Positions 30,180-41,624 of a stretch of 64,000 bases of DNA are shown here, piece by piece (the first letter of the stretch is position 1; each line of letters begins with the position of its first letter). This DNA comes from Seminavis robusta. Its lineage: Eukaryota; Bacillariophyta; Bacillariophyceae; Naviculales; Naviculaceae. The notes beneath the pieces were generated by a model. The model was not told the DNA's origin. It saw nothing but the letters and a program-made list of their open reading frames with translations, and searched no databases. The position numbers were made by a program, and so were the translations under genes. The stretch lies in NCBI GenBank assembly GCA_903772945.1, contig CAICTM010000237.1:1-64000 (forward strand), read 5' to 3'.

Positions 30180-30791
30180 ATGCAAAGTAGAACGAAAATG
30201 ATATCCCTCTCCATCAATGACATGTGCCAGCGTCGACGACGAAAGCGCTCAACTTCGCCGCCGTCCAAGAGTACGTCGACGACCAGCACAGCGAGTTTCA
30301 GTAGTATTATCTCAGAAGAACCACAAGATACGCAAGAGTATCGACGAACGGTGAGCTTTGACAAGCTAGAAATATACGGATTCCCCAAGGTTTTAGGAGA
30401 CAATCCATGTGCCCATGGTGCAGCGGTGCAGCTAGACCAACGGCCGGATTATCGTGTGGTTCTGAGCATTGATGAGTTCGAGCGCTACCGGCTGCCACGC
30501 CGTGATTGTGAAACCCTTCGGTTGAGCTCTGCGGAACGAGAAAACTACCTACTTGGCACAGGATACGGTTACAATGAAGTCGTCAACGCGGCAACGAAGA
30601 ATGCAGAACTTAGGCAAGAACGCTGGGATACTTTTCATATGCGGCACTGGGAACCATTTTACCTCTTCCTGGAGTATCTGTACGAGGATATGAGACATGC
30701 TTACACATGGGCAAACGAAATGGGGGTTTGGAGCAGGCCTAGGGAACATAATATTTTCAATGTATGCCATAACCCATACCCGATCCCATAG
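30180..30791 (+). CDS. diatom LGDNP-motif family protein with 3' end replaced by a transposon
   Basis: 203 aa from the ATG at 30180. The N-terminus is basic and Ser/Thr-rich. Then comes a block I associate with a large, uncharacterised diatom family: RRTVSFDKLEIYGFPKVLGD, then NP, a Ser-x-Asp-x-[FY]-E segment (LSIDEFERYRLPRR), LRLSSAERENYLL, GTGYGYNEVVNAA, then a basic/acidic helix. From 30734 the frame runs into the hAT-like element at 30734-31195 and ends there at 30789-30791, so about 19 C-terminal residues are transposon-encoded. Skipping the element, the reading frame continues in phase across the duplicated target site into a hydrophobic stretch (ALYLILIILFMSI) before a stop near 31274. 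That suggests the ancestral protein was C-terminally membrane-anchored. Function of the family is unknown. Confidence 0.75.
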   Translation: MQSRTKMISLSINDMCQRRRRKRSTSPPSKSTSTTSTASFSSIISEEPQDTQEYRRTVSFDKLEIYGFPKVLGDNPCAHGAAVQLDQRPDYRVVLSIDEFERYRLPRRDCETLRLSSAERENYLLGTGYGYNEVVNAATKNAELRQERWDTFHMRHWEPFYLFLEYLYEDMRHAYTWANEMGVWSRPREHNIFNVCHNPYPIP

Positions 30792-31195
30792 AAATAACTC
30801 ATATCTAGCTGTTCGTCCATACATAGATGACATAACCTCATAGCACTACATAAATATATTTCTTCCATAAATAACCCATAAATGACCCATAAATGGCTCA
30901 TATATTGCAGCTCAATTGGCTTTGGCCAGCCACAAGGAGTTTCAAGATGACATTGACAGCAGAAGACTTTTTTAGGAGATTTGGTAGGATAACTATAGTA
31001 AGATTGTGTTTGTTTGCAAGCATATGGTGTACATGTAGCTAGTTATGCTGTAGCTACAGTCATATATTTGAGATCTGTGCAGCGCTGTATCCATAGATGC
31101 CATAAGGTGCTCATATCTCATGGTCTCTCCATAAATATATTTCATAGAAACTATGGAAATACATGGCATAGGAAATATCATTTTCCCTAGGCCTG
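30734..31195. mobile_element. hAT-like MITE inserted in the 30180 gene, 462 bp, perfect 8-bp TSD
   Basis: Flanked by the 8-bp direct repeat GTTTGGAG (30726-30733 and 31196-31203). The ends are inverted repeats starting CAGGCCTAGGGAA, with looser similarity for about 15 further bases (ACATAATATTTTC / AATGATATTTCC). The interior carries many short ACCCATAAATG / CATAAATAT-type repeats. No coding capacity of its own, but it supplies the last codons and stop of the host gene. Confidence 0.9.
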
Positions 31196-31203
31196 GTTTG
31201 GAG

Positions 31204-32563
31204 GGCAGCACTGTACCTTATCTTGATCATCTTATTCATGTCTATAAGAATTACGGTACGGGAAGTGGAGTGATGGCAACAAAAGCTTTGCAAAACTAAA
31301 AACCTATAACGAAACAAGGAAGATCATAATTAGGTCTGCCTACAGTTGCTACAAGAAGTGATCTGGTGTAGCAACTGTCTATCTCTCCACCTCTACTCCT
31401 ACAGTAGCACCTGGTACCTTCTCCTGAAAGCCATCATTTTTCTATTCTTCGCTCCACAAGCCAGGGCTTCCCACAAAGCAGACGACGGTTAGATGTCAGA
31501 AGCAAGATGGAGCTGCCACATGTACTCTAGTATGCATATGTATGAGTTTCTCAAGTGCTGCTTGCGTGTCATTTAATTTTGCTTCTGGCACGTGTTTTTC
31601 TCTGTCAATTTTGTAAGGAGTGAGGAGGCAACTAGATCTAATGGCAGGCTAGCTAGTAGTACGTTTGATTGTTTGCACCCTTTGCTTGTTCGTCCTGATA
31701 ATTGCTAGGCAGGCAGCTGGCCAGTTAGAAAAGACACAACATGACCATGCTGTGTGTGCTCCTCCTACACAGGCTTAACAGTTGACTCTGACTCAATCAG
31801 AAGCAGTTGAGGTGTCTCGTGAATAAGAAGCATCTGTCCGGCAACCGCGGCGAAGGAAGCAAAGGATCATCCACATCCTCTGACCACCACATGGATCTAT
31901 TTAAAATAGTAGGCTCGCACAAACTATCCTTATCCATGTACACAACCCCACCATTACATCACTCCCCGTGAAAAAATTACCCATCCTGGTGGCAGGCAGC
32001 TGCCACCGAGGAAGAGGAGAGAAGAGCAGCAGGCAGCAGCTAACCTCAGCTGATTGACGCTGATTCCCTTGCTAACAGCAGGCTTCCCTTTTCTGCAATT
32101 GCTGTTTACAGACCGAACATGAGAGCAACGAATTTTCTCTGCTACCGGTGACCATCATCATGACCTTTCACCACCTTGCCACACACATGGCCATCATTAC
32201 CATTCATGTTTGGATGAGCTATGAGCTACTCCAGTATGAGCTATGAATTCTCAGTACCACCGCACCGTAAAAAGTGTGCTCTTGTGAACGCTGCCATTTT
32301 TTAAATAAATGCTCGGGCTCCCCTTTGGCAATCCACAAGAGGAAGGTGGTTTCGAAGTGCTTCTTTTAAATTCTCGCTTCCGTATCACATGTTCATTCCC
32401 AGCTGCGAGTTCACGTGCAATCGTGCTTTGGCGAAATAATCACCTTGGCGAGAGCTCACAAATTGGGCGACCATCATTTATTCAACCATCAAACCGGCGA
32501 CAAAACAACAATACTACAAAAAGCATTCATTACTCAAACAACTAGACTACTACCCAAACGAAG
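31204..32563. other. gene remnant at left, otherwise intergenic
   Basis: The first 75 bp (31204-31277) are the displaced 3' coding end of the gene at 30180. The rest holds no convincing gene; a 78-codon frame at 32309-32545 is probably the 5' leader of the next gene. Confidence 0.5.
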
Positions 32564-33076
32564 ATGAGTTTCTTCCTCCGACCATTTCAACGAACTCTCA
32601 CCTCCTCCAAGCCATCCAGAAAGTCAGGTCAACGACGCAGAGCTAGCTGTTCCGATGCGAACAATGTACCTCCATCCTCCGATACCCTTGATGCCTCCGA
32701 CGTCTTTTTGAATGAAGACGAAGACACGACCCTGACGTATGATGCCTCCTCCTCCTCAGTCGACGTTATGATTAGCAATAGTAGCAAGAGTCGAAAGCAG
32801 GAAGGCAAGACGAAGAATGATAAACAACAACAACAACACAACAAGAAACCATCAAACAGAAGGGCGTCCGTTGGTTCCGGCGGAAGGAAGAAACGTGACC
32901 ACCGGCGAAAAACGACCACTTCAACAGCCATGGTGGAGCAAAAGTTTCTGAGTGACTTGAATGAGCTGGCGGAAATTGAAGAGTTTGTCAAGAAAATGTC
33001 AGCATCTTCCAAAGGGGAAAAGCTCTTGCAAGAACACTTGAAAAGTCGCCCATCGACTGTGGGAGGTAACGCGTGA
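32564..33076 (+). CDS. small basic Ser/Lys-rich protein with conserved C-terminal helix
   Basis: Intronless, 170 aa, ATG at 32564 (aagATGAGTTTC). Basic N-terminus (RKSGQRRRASCSD) followed by an acidic patch (FLNEDEDTT), a Lys/Gln-rich linker, and NRRASVGSGGRKKRDHRRK. Residues 137-159 (EIEEFVKKM, then SSKGEKLLQEHL) match the terminal helix of the proteins at 9258, 28722 and 60059 most clearly. RRxS sites are frequent. No signal peptide, membrane span or catalytic domain is seen. The leader (32309-32563) is long and open. Function unknown. Confidence 0.75.
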   Translation: MSFFLRPFQRTLTSSKPSRKSGQRRRASCSDANNVPPSSDTLDASDVFLNEDEDTTLTYDASSSSVDVMISNSSKSRKQEGKTKNDKQQQQHNKKPSNRRASVGSGGRKKRDHRRKTTTSTAMVEQKFLSDLNELAEIEEFVKKMSASSKGEKLLQEHLKSRPSTVGGNA

Positions 33077-34150
33077 TAGAGTTGACAAGGTGCAAACAAT
33101 GGGAGGAGATGCGCAGCAATCATGATATAGAAATAGAACTAATAATAAATTGGATAGAACTCGTTAGAGGGATCATGGTTGGGTTTGTAGTCTAGTCATT
33201 ACTGTTTTGCCCGAACGTTTGTAGTTTGTAGAGCGGCCCCGGTGCAGGGGTGGTGTGCTTTCAGGCCTTCTTCCTCGAGTTGATCTGGAGATGGGGCCTG
33301 GTGTAGGTCCTGGGTTGGGTCTCGATGGAAGACGGGGAAGTGGTTTGTGAGTTGGTGCGAGCGTTGCTTGTTTGTGGTGCGGGTTACCTGGTAAGGTACC
33401 GGTCGGTCCACACTGCATACTCCTTTTCTCCGCTTTGGACGACCGGAACATTTTGTATCAAGACCTGCCTTACGTGTTGATGGATGTTTTCGTTGTTACA
33501 GCACGGTTGTAGCCATTCTTGGATTCCTGGCTGGCTGGTTCGCTCCGGGCTGGCTGGTTCTCTGGCAGATTGCCCTTGCAACATTGTCTTGATCATTCTG
33601 TTGCCGCATGCATTGTGTAACTAGCCAGCTAGAATACGCGTACCATAGTACCGCTATGCTTCAGCCAAAAAGCAAGTACAAAGTACTATAGGCCTGCGTA
33701 AATGCCAGTGCACGGATGCCTTGCATACATGCATGCACGAAAACGATGGTTGTTATGATGTTGGGGAGCTTGTCCGGCAGTCTTAGTCACTAGTTTCTCG
33801 TGTCTCCGCCAAAGGCGAAGCCAAGGAGGGAACCAGGAGGTGCTGTCACGGCGACTGCTAAATCCACCGATTAGAAACTTTTAAAAAGCAAATTTGACAA
33901 AACGTATCCACTTGGTTTTAAGATATCAATGCAATGAAGGCAAGCTGACGCACTTGGAACTTGGAACCAACCAATGACAAAGAAAAACATCATTCGGCAA
34001 GGGCAATTGGATGATCTGGTGTCGTCTATTGGACCAACAGGATGATGCATGCGAGCGAGAGACACAACAAATAATGAGGGATGCCATCAGCGGATAGACA
34101 CAATATTTGGAGCTGCTTGAAAGCCAGAGCAAGAAGAGAGAAGAGTAAAG
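33077..34150. other. intergenic; nothing secure
   Basis: No convincing gene. The minus strand at 33173-33600 has Pro-rich open frames of uncertain origin (see rejected items). Confidence 0.45.
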
Positions 34151-34627
34151 ATGATCAAGCCATGGAGTTCAGGCGTTTTGGCTACGCTGCTGCTTTCAGT
34201 GACCAGCAGCAGCGATGCTTTTGTGGTTCCTCATCAGGGCCGTGATGTTGGTGTTTCTGTTGGCATGACGAGTTTGTTTGACTTTTGCAATGAGCCATTG
34301 GGAGGCAAAGACAGCGACGCTCGTTTGGACGAACAGTGGAGGAACAATCAAGATATCATGGAGTCTCGTCGTCGCAGACAATTCTTTCACGATGGCAGCA
34401 CTCTGGAGCTTAATGGGTCTTACAGTGTCTTGGGAACCACGCAGTTGCCAGAAGTTCTCTCCTCCTACACAATGCCACCACCTGACATGATACCACCTCC
34501 AGAACATTTCTATAGGGGATACCATCCCGGTGAACAGTATAGCCCGGCTTTCTCCTTTCAGCATGACCACGTCTCTGCCAACATGAACAACCGTGTCATG
34601 GCCGGTGATCCACAGAGGTACTGGTAA
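34151..34627 (+). CDS. small protein with diatom plastid-type bipartite pre-sequence
   Basis: Intronless, 158 aa, ATG at 34151. A hydrophobic signal segment (VLATLLLSVTSSS) is followed by SDA/FVVP. In diatoms an ASAF-like motif with Phe at +1 after signal cleavage marks import into the plastid, so plastid location is likely. The mature part has no known domain. It includes a basic segment (MESRRRRQFFHDGS) and a Pro/Tyr-rich C-terminal region (MPPPDMIPPPEHFYRGYHP) ending in PQRYW. Function unknown. Confidence 0.7.
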   Translation: MIKPWSSGVLATLLLSVTSSSDAFVVPHQGRDVGVSVGMTSLFDFCNEPLGGKDSDARLDEQWRNNQDIMESRRRRQFFHDGSTLELNGSYSVLGTTQLPEVLSSYTMPPPDMIPPPEHFYRGYHPGEQYSPAFSFQHDHVSANMNNRVMAGDPQRYW

Positions 34628-35824
34628 AGTGGAATATCCCGACTGCAAGACGCAATACACAGGCGCAACTTCGCAACTTTCATTTCTTCATTCGGATTTG
34701 TCTCCACAATGAAACAATGAATGTTTTCAACCGATTTGTTAATTAAACAGTTTCTAGGACTCCTAGAATGCAACCAGCTGCCTTAGAGCTGTAGCGTACT
34801 GGTATAAACGAAACAGAAACAGAAACATCAATGGGATGGTGTGCCTGCCTGAGATCAGAAAGGTGTCACAGGTGAACAGAATGTTCCCAAAGTAATTGGC
34901 TATCCAGTAGACTAGGGAAAACCGTTTAGCCTTCTACTGTTGGGCTCCAGATCCGCATACTTCCGCTCCCTTGCTGTAGATGGCGTAGAGGTTGACGAGC
35001 TGGCCACCGAAAGCAAAGTGAGTACCCTTGTAATACCTGGTGCGATCTGTGTGGTTTCGCTGATTGCTAGCTAGCTAGCTAGCGAGTAGCAACTCCATGT
35101 GTCTCGGATGGTATGGTCTTGGCTAGGCAGTAGCCGCACTTTCAATGATGTCGATCGCAGCGCAACCGGTGCAGCACGGCACGCCACTGGCAAGCTGGAT
35201 ACTGTAGTAGATGCCGCCAGCTGCAGTTTCTGGCACCGCACTTATGATAGAGCCACGTTTGCTGCGTTCTGATCTCTACTCCATGCCATCCATGGATCAT
35301 TACAAGATACTCGTTCAGCGTACCGGTAGTGGAGCTTTGGAGCTCCCTTACGGTACCCGTACTGTAGCTGCCATCAAGCATTCCGGAGTGAGTACATGTA
35401 AAAAGTGGAAGAGCTCGCCAGAACGTTCTCCTGTAGCTGAGCCTCGTGGTACGGTACCAGCGTGACAACTCATGGCTTAAATACTATACACACACCATGA
35501 CCAACCTCTATCTCTCCCCTTTCTTTCGCAATGCAGTCTTTGGTCCTGAGCAGAGTTGCCTGTTCGAAGAGCTGTCCACTGTCAATTATTGTACATTGAG
35601 GAATTAAAAGACTGCTCTTTTGTTGGAATGCAATGACCGTTTTCTTCCAGAATTTCCCAGCCAAACTGGTGCCACAGAAACTCTTCACAAAACAAGGCAC
35701 CAATACAAAACCAACGAAAAACCGAGTGAGCTGCAATAGTACCGGTATCAGGACCTTTGCTATCTTTTGCCAATAGAGTTAGTTGAGCCCATTCACAAAC
35801 ACACACAACAAAACAGACGACACC
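34628..35824. other. intergenic; nothing recognised
   Basis: About 1.2 kb. CTAG and GGTACC palindromes recur (35067-35085, 35318-35360, 35445-35462). The right end is the leader of the next gene. Confidence 0.5.
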
Positions 35825-37636
35825 ATGGACTCTTCTTACCATCATACGGGTTGCGACCTTAGTCGAAGTAGCCATGAGCGACTGGCAGATTATTCCAAAA
35901 GGCGAGCAGCAAGCGATGGTAGCACGATTTGCATCGCACAAACTGCCATGGGTCTACTTGATGACGATGACCCCTTTGAGAACCTAAAAAGCTTTCCGCT
36001 TTCGAGACCATGTGATTCTAGGGAGAAGAAGCTGGGTGTGGCTCTCTCGACAGCTGAGTTTCTCCTGAGTCTGCCCATTGAAATTTCGCGCGAACCGGTT
36101 GTGTCCGGGGTGCCTTCATCAGCCAACCTCAGCAATGCCTCTTTGAACACTTCCAAGAAGATTTTCTGCATGAGCCCACACAAACCTGATGGAAAGCTAT
36201 CTTGTTCAGATCGTCTCAGGTTATCTATGACTAGTGTCTTGACCGAGGACACAATGAGTGAGCTCAATCTGGTTCCACCAGCTGCCCAGCAACCGATCTC
36301 ATCCAACACGGATTCATGCGGTGAGAGGACGGAGGAAGCAGGTGGCTCTGTGACCATCAATTTCTCTCTTCGCAGGACAACGGATAAGAAGAAAGAATGC
36401 AAACGTGGCCCGTTACGGAAGCAGCATTCCAGTTCAGAATGGCTGCACCACTCTCTCCAATGCTTGATGATCGACGGGAGTATCGAGTCTCAAGAAGGGG
36501 GCAGTAACCGAAGGCACCCTCCACAGAGGAGCTGCTCTTCTGTGTCCCTTCCAAACTCCAGAGTGTTGCGGCCGCAAGCTGAAGATAGCCGGCAAGTCCT
36601 CAACGGCACGAAAGGGTTACTAAAAGAGAAAATGGCCAGTGGGTTGCCAAACGAGAAAGCGACCAATAGCACCTCTCGAAAGAGCCTCTCTGGAAGGTCA
36701 CAGTTGCCGTCAAAGTCACAGAGCTTAAGGATTCGCAGAGGACTCTCACCGGTACGGACTGCATCAAGAAAATGGAGCTCTCAGACCAGTTTGGAAAGTC
36801 TCCTCAAGACGGCCAAAGAACGATCGAACGCGAAGGCCAGCTCCAATTTCAAGGCTGCATCTGATCATGGAACAACGCCAAGGTCCCCGAAGACCAAGAC
36901 AACAGTGTTGCTGACTCGTCTGCATGCATCCACCAACAGCTTACTGAATGCCAAGAACCACAGCCTGCTTAGCGACTCCATGAAAGCGCCCACTCTGACG
37001 AGAAAGACCAGTGGCGCAGGCAACATGAGGGGTCGAACGCTTAGTCCACCGCCAAGGAAATCCCACACTGGTAAGATCCAGGCCACCCCGGCAGTTGATC
37101 CAAGGAAGGCATTGGCTCGAGAGGCCTCCACCTCCAAGCTGGCAACATTGGCCATGCTGAACCGATCTTCGTCCTCTTTCAGAAATTTCCCCGATGATGC
37201 CGCCTTGTCCCGCATCCAACAAGACGTTCCTACCTCCGAGAGGAAGAAGTCGGCAAGGAGAAGAATGAGCGTATCCCCAGTGCGGGGTCGTCCACAAAAA
37301 GTTTCCTCGGCGAGGGTGACACCCAAACGAGACAAGAGTCTTCATCCATTGGATAGCGCTAGCAACCATGAGCTTCGCACGCCACTGAAGAAAGCCAGAT
37401 TCGGTTCTCACAACAACCTGTCTGCAATGGTAGCGATGGGGCCACCGCTGCCGCTGACAAACCAGGGTGCCACCACCAGGCGGCCCACTCTGGCACGGTC
37501 AAGTTCATCTAAGAGAGATCTACAGCAAATGTCGCGAGTGCAACATCGCCGCTATGTCGGCGAAGCTCTGCAGTCCAGCAACCTTGATTCATCCGCCCAT
37601 AGCTTCGTTACAGGCTCTAGAATTGTACGGTATTGA
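35825..37636 (+). CDS. large Ser/Arg/Lys-rich protein, unknown function
   Basis: Intronless, 603 aa from the ATG at 35825 (caccATGGAC). The N-terminal third is mixed with an acidic patch (LLDDDDPFENL). The rest is basic and low in complexity, with many potential kinase sites: SLRIRRGLSPVRTASRKWSS, RRRMSVSPVRGRPQKVSS, KKARFGSHNNLSAM, LARSSSSKRDL. KKARFGSHNNL echoes the two RxSHNDL motifs of the protein at 9258. Proline-directed sites (SPVR, SPPPRK, TPLKK) are also common, a pattern seen in microtubule- or chromatin-associated proteins. No zinc finger or terminal helix of the other families is present. Confidence 0.75.
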   Translation: MDSSYHHTGCDLSRSSHERLADYSKRRAASDGSTICIAQTAMGLLDDDDPFENLKSFPLSRPCDSREKKLGVALSTAEFLLSLPIEISREPVVSGVPSSANLSNASLNTSKKIFCMSPHKPDGKLSCSDRLRLSMTSVLTEDTMSELNLVPPAAQQPISSNTDSCGERTEEAGGSVTINFSLRRTTDKKKECKRGPLRKQHSSSEWLHHSLQCLMIDGSIESQEGGSNRRHPPQRSCSSVSLPNSRVLRPQAEDSRQVLNGTKGLLKEKMASGLPNEKATNSTSRKSLSGRSQLPSKSQSLRIRRGLSPVRTASRKWSSQTSLESLLKTAKERSNAKASSNFKAASDHGTTPRSPKTKTTVLLTRLHASTNSLLNAKNHSLLSDSMKAPTLTRKTSGAGNMRGRTLSPPPRKSHTGKIQATPAVDPRKALAREASTSKLATLAMLNRSSSSFRNFPDDAALSRIQQDVPTSERKKSARRRMSVSPVRGRPQKVSSARVTPKRDKSLHPLDSASNHELRTPLKKARFGSHNNLSAMVAMGPPLPLTNQGATTRRPTLARSSSSKRDLQQMSRVQHRRYVGEALQSSNLDSSAHSFVTGSRIVRY

Positions 37637-37740
37637 TAAGCTAGTGCAAAAGTTTTTGATTACTTTACATGTAGTACGAACTGATCAAAATATTCACTAC
37701 AGTGACAGTAGAATCGGATTTCAGGCTACAAGCTACCAAA

Positions 37741-40388
37741 TCACTTGCCATACCAGGATTCTTCCTCGCCGAGCAGGTAAGGAAACAACTGTGCACCGTT
37801 GCCTGGGTTTAGCAAGTTCCATCCTTCGCGTGGTACATGTTCCGCAAGCGTGCGCTGGTAAAGCTCCTCGTAGTTTCCGGTTGCCATGATTGCATCGCGG
37901 AACATTTGGCGCAACTCTGTACCAAACAGCTCTACCACTGGCATTAGCGACGCATTCTGTTGCGTTATTCCCTCCCTTTCTGCATAAACAGTTGCTTGAG
38001 AAACCCATCGCACCAGATCTGACCACTGAGGGTCATCTTGCGTCGTCACAAGGGTACGAACTGCACCCCAAGCTTCATAAAAGTAAGGAGGGCTGAAACT
38101 ATATCCTTGACCGGTTGTGGGCTCCTTCACGTTGGCATTCATCTGCATTGTCCCTCCAGCCAAAACGTCCACTGCCTCGTTGGATAGAGCGGCGAATTGC
38201 ATAGAAGGCAAATTGTAGAAACTCTGATAGACGATGGTGTCAACCTCACCAGTCAATATGGATGCTGAGATTGCCTTGCAGAATTCCACGTCCATGCCCG
38301 ACCAAACTTGAGATGTCTCGTTGTATTCTGCAAATCCGGCACGTTCTCCCACCAGTCCACACCGAAGAAAGCCTCTTTGTCTAATGCTTTCCAGCGTCCC
38401 TCCTTTCACTGGTTCTGGCAGCGCTCCCTGGTGTAAGGATTCGTCAATCAAGATCTTGCCCAGAGGATCCGTTACCAAGAGACCTGTCTTGTTGGGTCCT
38501 CCTCGTTGGACCACATTCATTCCTTGGCGAGGGACTCTTCCTTCGTAGTGTTTGGCGTACAGCTCTCCGTAATTCCCAACGGCCCTAATGGCCTGTACAA
38601 ACATGTCTTGATATTCCTCACCAAACAGTGTCGTGTTAGCAAAGGAATCCGCCGTTGCTTGGGTGATGTCGAGATACTCGGCCGTAATAAGGGCCCTGAG
38701 AACCCAGTTGCAAAACGCAGCCCATTGGGGATCTGATTGTCGTGTAATCATTGCCAGGGGATCAAACGACCACAGTCCTCTACTGGAAAACGTGTACTCT
38801 CCAGTGTAATTATCCACTTGCCGAATCCGATCCTCATAGATCTGTGCAAGAAGCAAGCGACCAGAAGCGGACCGGAAGTCAGATTCGTAAAACTAAAAAA
38901 CAAAACAAAACATGCTTGCTTTCGCCAATCCCCTCTTACCTCTAAAATGTCCCCTGCCATGACATTGCAAGTTCCATTGACAAAGCTCTGTATGAGCTCG
39001 GGTCCATTGGCCACCAAGAGCGTGGAGGACCCTGGAACGTGTTTATTGACAATATCTTTGGTGACGGTAGCGGCAATGACACACACGACCAGTTTCCTGC
39101 AGTCCCCCGAGAATTCATCCCCTCGGTCGACACAATCGACAAAGGTCGGAAGACCTCCCATGGTAACGCCCGAGTAAAAGTACGGGTCCGAGTAGGCAAA
39201 TCCATGACGGGATTCTTGTTGGTAGACATCTCTTGCCATGTTGAGCGTATTGAGAGTTGTGGAAATATCGACCGTACCATTGGCAATCGCACGGAACTGT
39301 TCCCGAAATGGAACTTTGAGAAAAACCACTTTGGACGGATCCTGAAAGACGGCGGCCGCCAATGCCCGACACAGATCCACGGTGAATCCGTGGCCCTGAT
39401 TGACCTCGTAAGTTTCTGCCCGGCAACGAATTACACCATTCTTCCGGATAGTTTCCAGGACGGGGTCTGTGGGAGACGTGGAGAATGAAGAAGCTGCCGT
39501 TGTCGTTGCATCTGGATTGTCCGCATTATTATTATGTGTCAACAGGAGAGATAGAACGATCACAAGAACTGTCACAACCAAAATGGCAGTCAACGCCAAA
39601 ATGAGTGGGACGAGTCGTTTCATTCCTCGTTTTGCCAACGATGTTTCCAGTTTGACCGTGCTCCTCGACGACGCGGATACGTCGTCGAATGGAGAATCAC
39701 CGTCAAAAGGCGCCACTTCCAAAGCCTCAAAAGTGCAATCGGCAATTCTCTGCAATTCCTTTCGAAGAGCACGATTTTCTTCCTCTTTTTCGCGCAACAA
39801 TTCGGACGGAGGACCCATTGCCAATTCGGCCACTACCGGGGGGCCGTACGCCATTGTGTGGTCCATGGCCGAGTTGCTGTCACCAGCTGCCACGACAATG
39901 TCGTTCGGTCCTGGAATGGAAAGCGCTCCTGGACTGCGAGACGACAATGGCGGACGTTGCTGCTTGACATTCAGACTGGCGCTTCCATCCGCCCCCATCG
40001 CTGGACTGCGGGAAGATGATGGCCGAACTTGATCTGCGAGCTTGAAACTCAGACTGGCGCTTGCACCCACATCGCCATTCCGCACAGCGGCTACACCTTC
40101 GCTCCAAGCCGAACGTAGGTTGGAACCGGCCGCTGCAACGCTTGTACCTACTCCAACACTTGTCAAAGTCGTCTTGTCGCTGCCATCTTGACCTTGACAA
40201 GATTCACCCTTGTTGGACTTTTGCATCTCCCCATGCATGGAAGTGACGGGAACTTGCAGACATTTCCGGGCAATGGCGGACTCTGCATCCATCATGGCTG
40301 GAAGACCCATGGCCACGGCAGCTTTTGGTTGCTGGTCGGCAGCCGTTGCCCTCTCACCAGAACAAGCTTTTCCTTTGGTCGTTTCCAT
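37741..40388 (-). CDS. membrane-anchored receptor-like protein with two SBP_bac_3 domains
   Basis: Two exons on the minus strand: 40388-38940 and 38892-37741, over a 47-nt GT-AG intron in phase 0, giving about 866 aa. The N-terminal 250 residues are low-complexity, with an acidic coiled stretch (LREKEEENRALRKELQRIA). One membrane span follows at about 256-280 (LVPLILALTAILVVTVLVIVL). Outside lie two tandem solute-binding domains of bacterial type 3. The first opens with LETIRKNGVIRC and GHGFTVDLCRALAAAVF, the second with LESIRQRGFLRCG and GMDVEFCKAI. Bacterial relatives bind amino acids for ABC transporters; ionotropic glutamate receptors use the same fold. No channel or kinase part is seen, so the role (sensing or scavenging) is open. 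Paralogue of the gene at 49361. Confidence 0.88.
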
Positions 40389-41624
40389 GGTTGCGACTAC
40401 TAGCTAGTATGATGTTGATGCTACTAGCTAGCAGCTCTACCGGTACAAGCACCAAACAAAACAAAAAACTGGAGGTACGGTATGTATACTGCAGCGGCGG
40501 TGCGGCGGAACCTCTCTTCCCCGCCTCGTCAATTTACAACGTGGCGGCTTCCGGGCTGCGGGCTGTGCATCGTGCACCGTGTTGCGGTGTTGTGTTCTAA
40601 CTTGTTCTTTGTGGCCTCTTTGGTTTGCGGCAGCACAGCAGTTTTGAAGGGGTGATGAGTGATGAGGTGAGCCACGAGCATCCGTAATAACATTCAGCAA
40701 TTCCGTCCTCAGATTGAAATTCGATTCGAATCGAATCGATTCGATTCGATTCGATTTCCTTCGTAATAATTGATAACTTTATAACCACCATCAGATTCGA
40801 TTCTTCAAGACTATCATCTCGCAGCTCATCTCGCGGACATGCGGCTGCGGCAGATGTCTCTGAGCCGCTCCAGGTGCGGGACCAGGAGTGGCCTGCCTGG
40901 TGTTGGTCCAGGTAAAAGGGTTGCACCTCCAGGGGGGGGAGACGAACTGCGGAAGGCACATGCACTGCCGGGTGTGGGAGGACACCGATCAGGTCGTCCG
41001 ACTCTCGAGTAGGTCCAGACGATGCTACTAGAGGAGAGTCATGTATGTGGGCCCTGGGGTTTGTCCATGGGTGAGGACTGGCTGGAGATGGGCCAGCCAT
41101 GGCGGGGAGGGAACAGGAGTACATATTTACTGGAGTGTGTCCTCGCTCCAGGCAGGTCTCTAAACATGAGTCGAGTCGTCGGGTGTGAAATAGATGAACA
41201 GGCTTTGGTTCATTCGAAGCTACCAAGCCCGCTGCTTCCCCCCCGGAAGCATCAGCCAGCGCAAGGAAGGGTTGATCCTTTATTTGGAGCAATGTTACCT
41301 GGTACCCCGGGCCGCATCATTGAACAATGCACTTCGTGGGTGTTTACCGGTACAGAACCTGTAGTCTATACATGAGCTACTACATGCTAAAAAAGCTGGC
41401 TAGTCTAGGAGTAGTCTAGGGCTTGCTCATCACCCGAATAATGTGGTAGACAGTGCAAAACACTCTCAGGAAACGGAGAGCATTCTAGTTGGCTACACGT
41501 TGGTAGTACGTAAAACAAGATCGCATGAACCCTCTGCTACTGTTATAACTATAGTATGCATATATTACTATGTACATGGACCCGGTTGGATCAGTGACAA
41601 GCAACCTTATCAGCATCCCGCACT
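40389..41624. other. intergenic; nothing recognised
   Basis: An ATTCGAATCG cluster lies at 40714-40757, about 330 bp upstream of the SBP gene start. A 231-codon minus-strand frame (40597-41292) runs through this repeat and is not considered a gene. Confidence 0.5.

Noticed and set aside
33173-33600. Minus-strand Pro-rich frames recalling the tail of a Ty3/Gypsy-type pol
   Set aside because: Only short, weak resemblance and no domain signature; not enough to name an element.
40597-41292. 231-codon minus-strand frame
   Set aside because: It runs through the ATTCGAATCG repeat and has no recognisable part.
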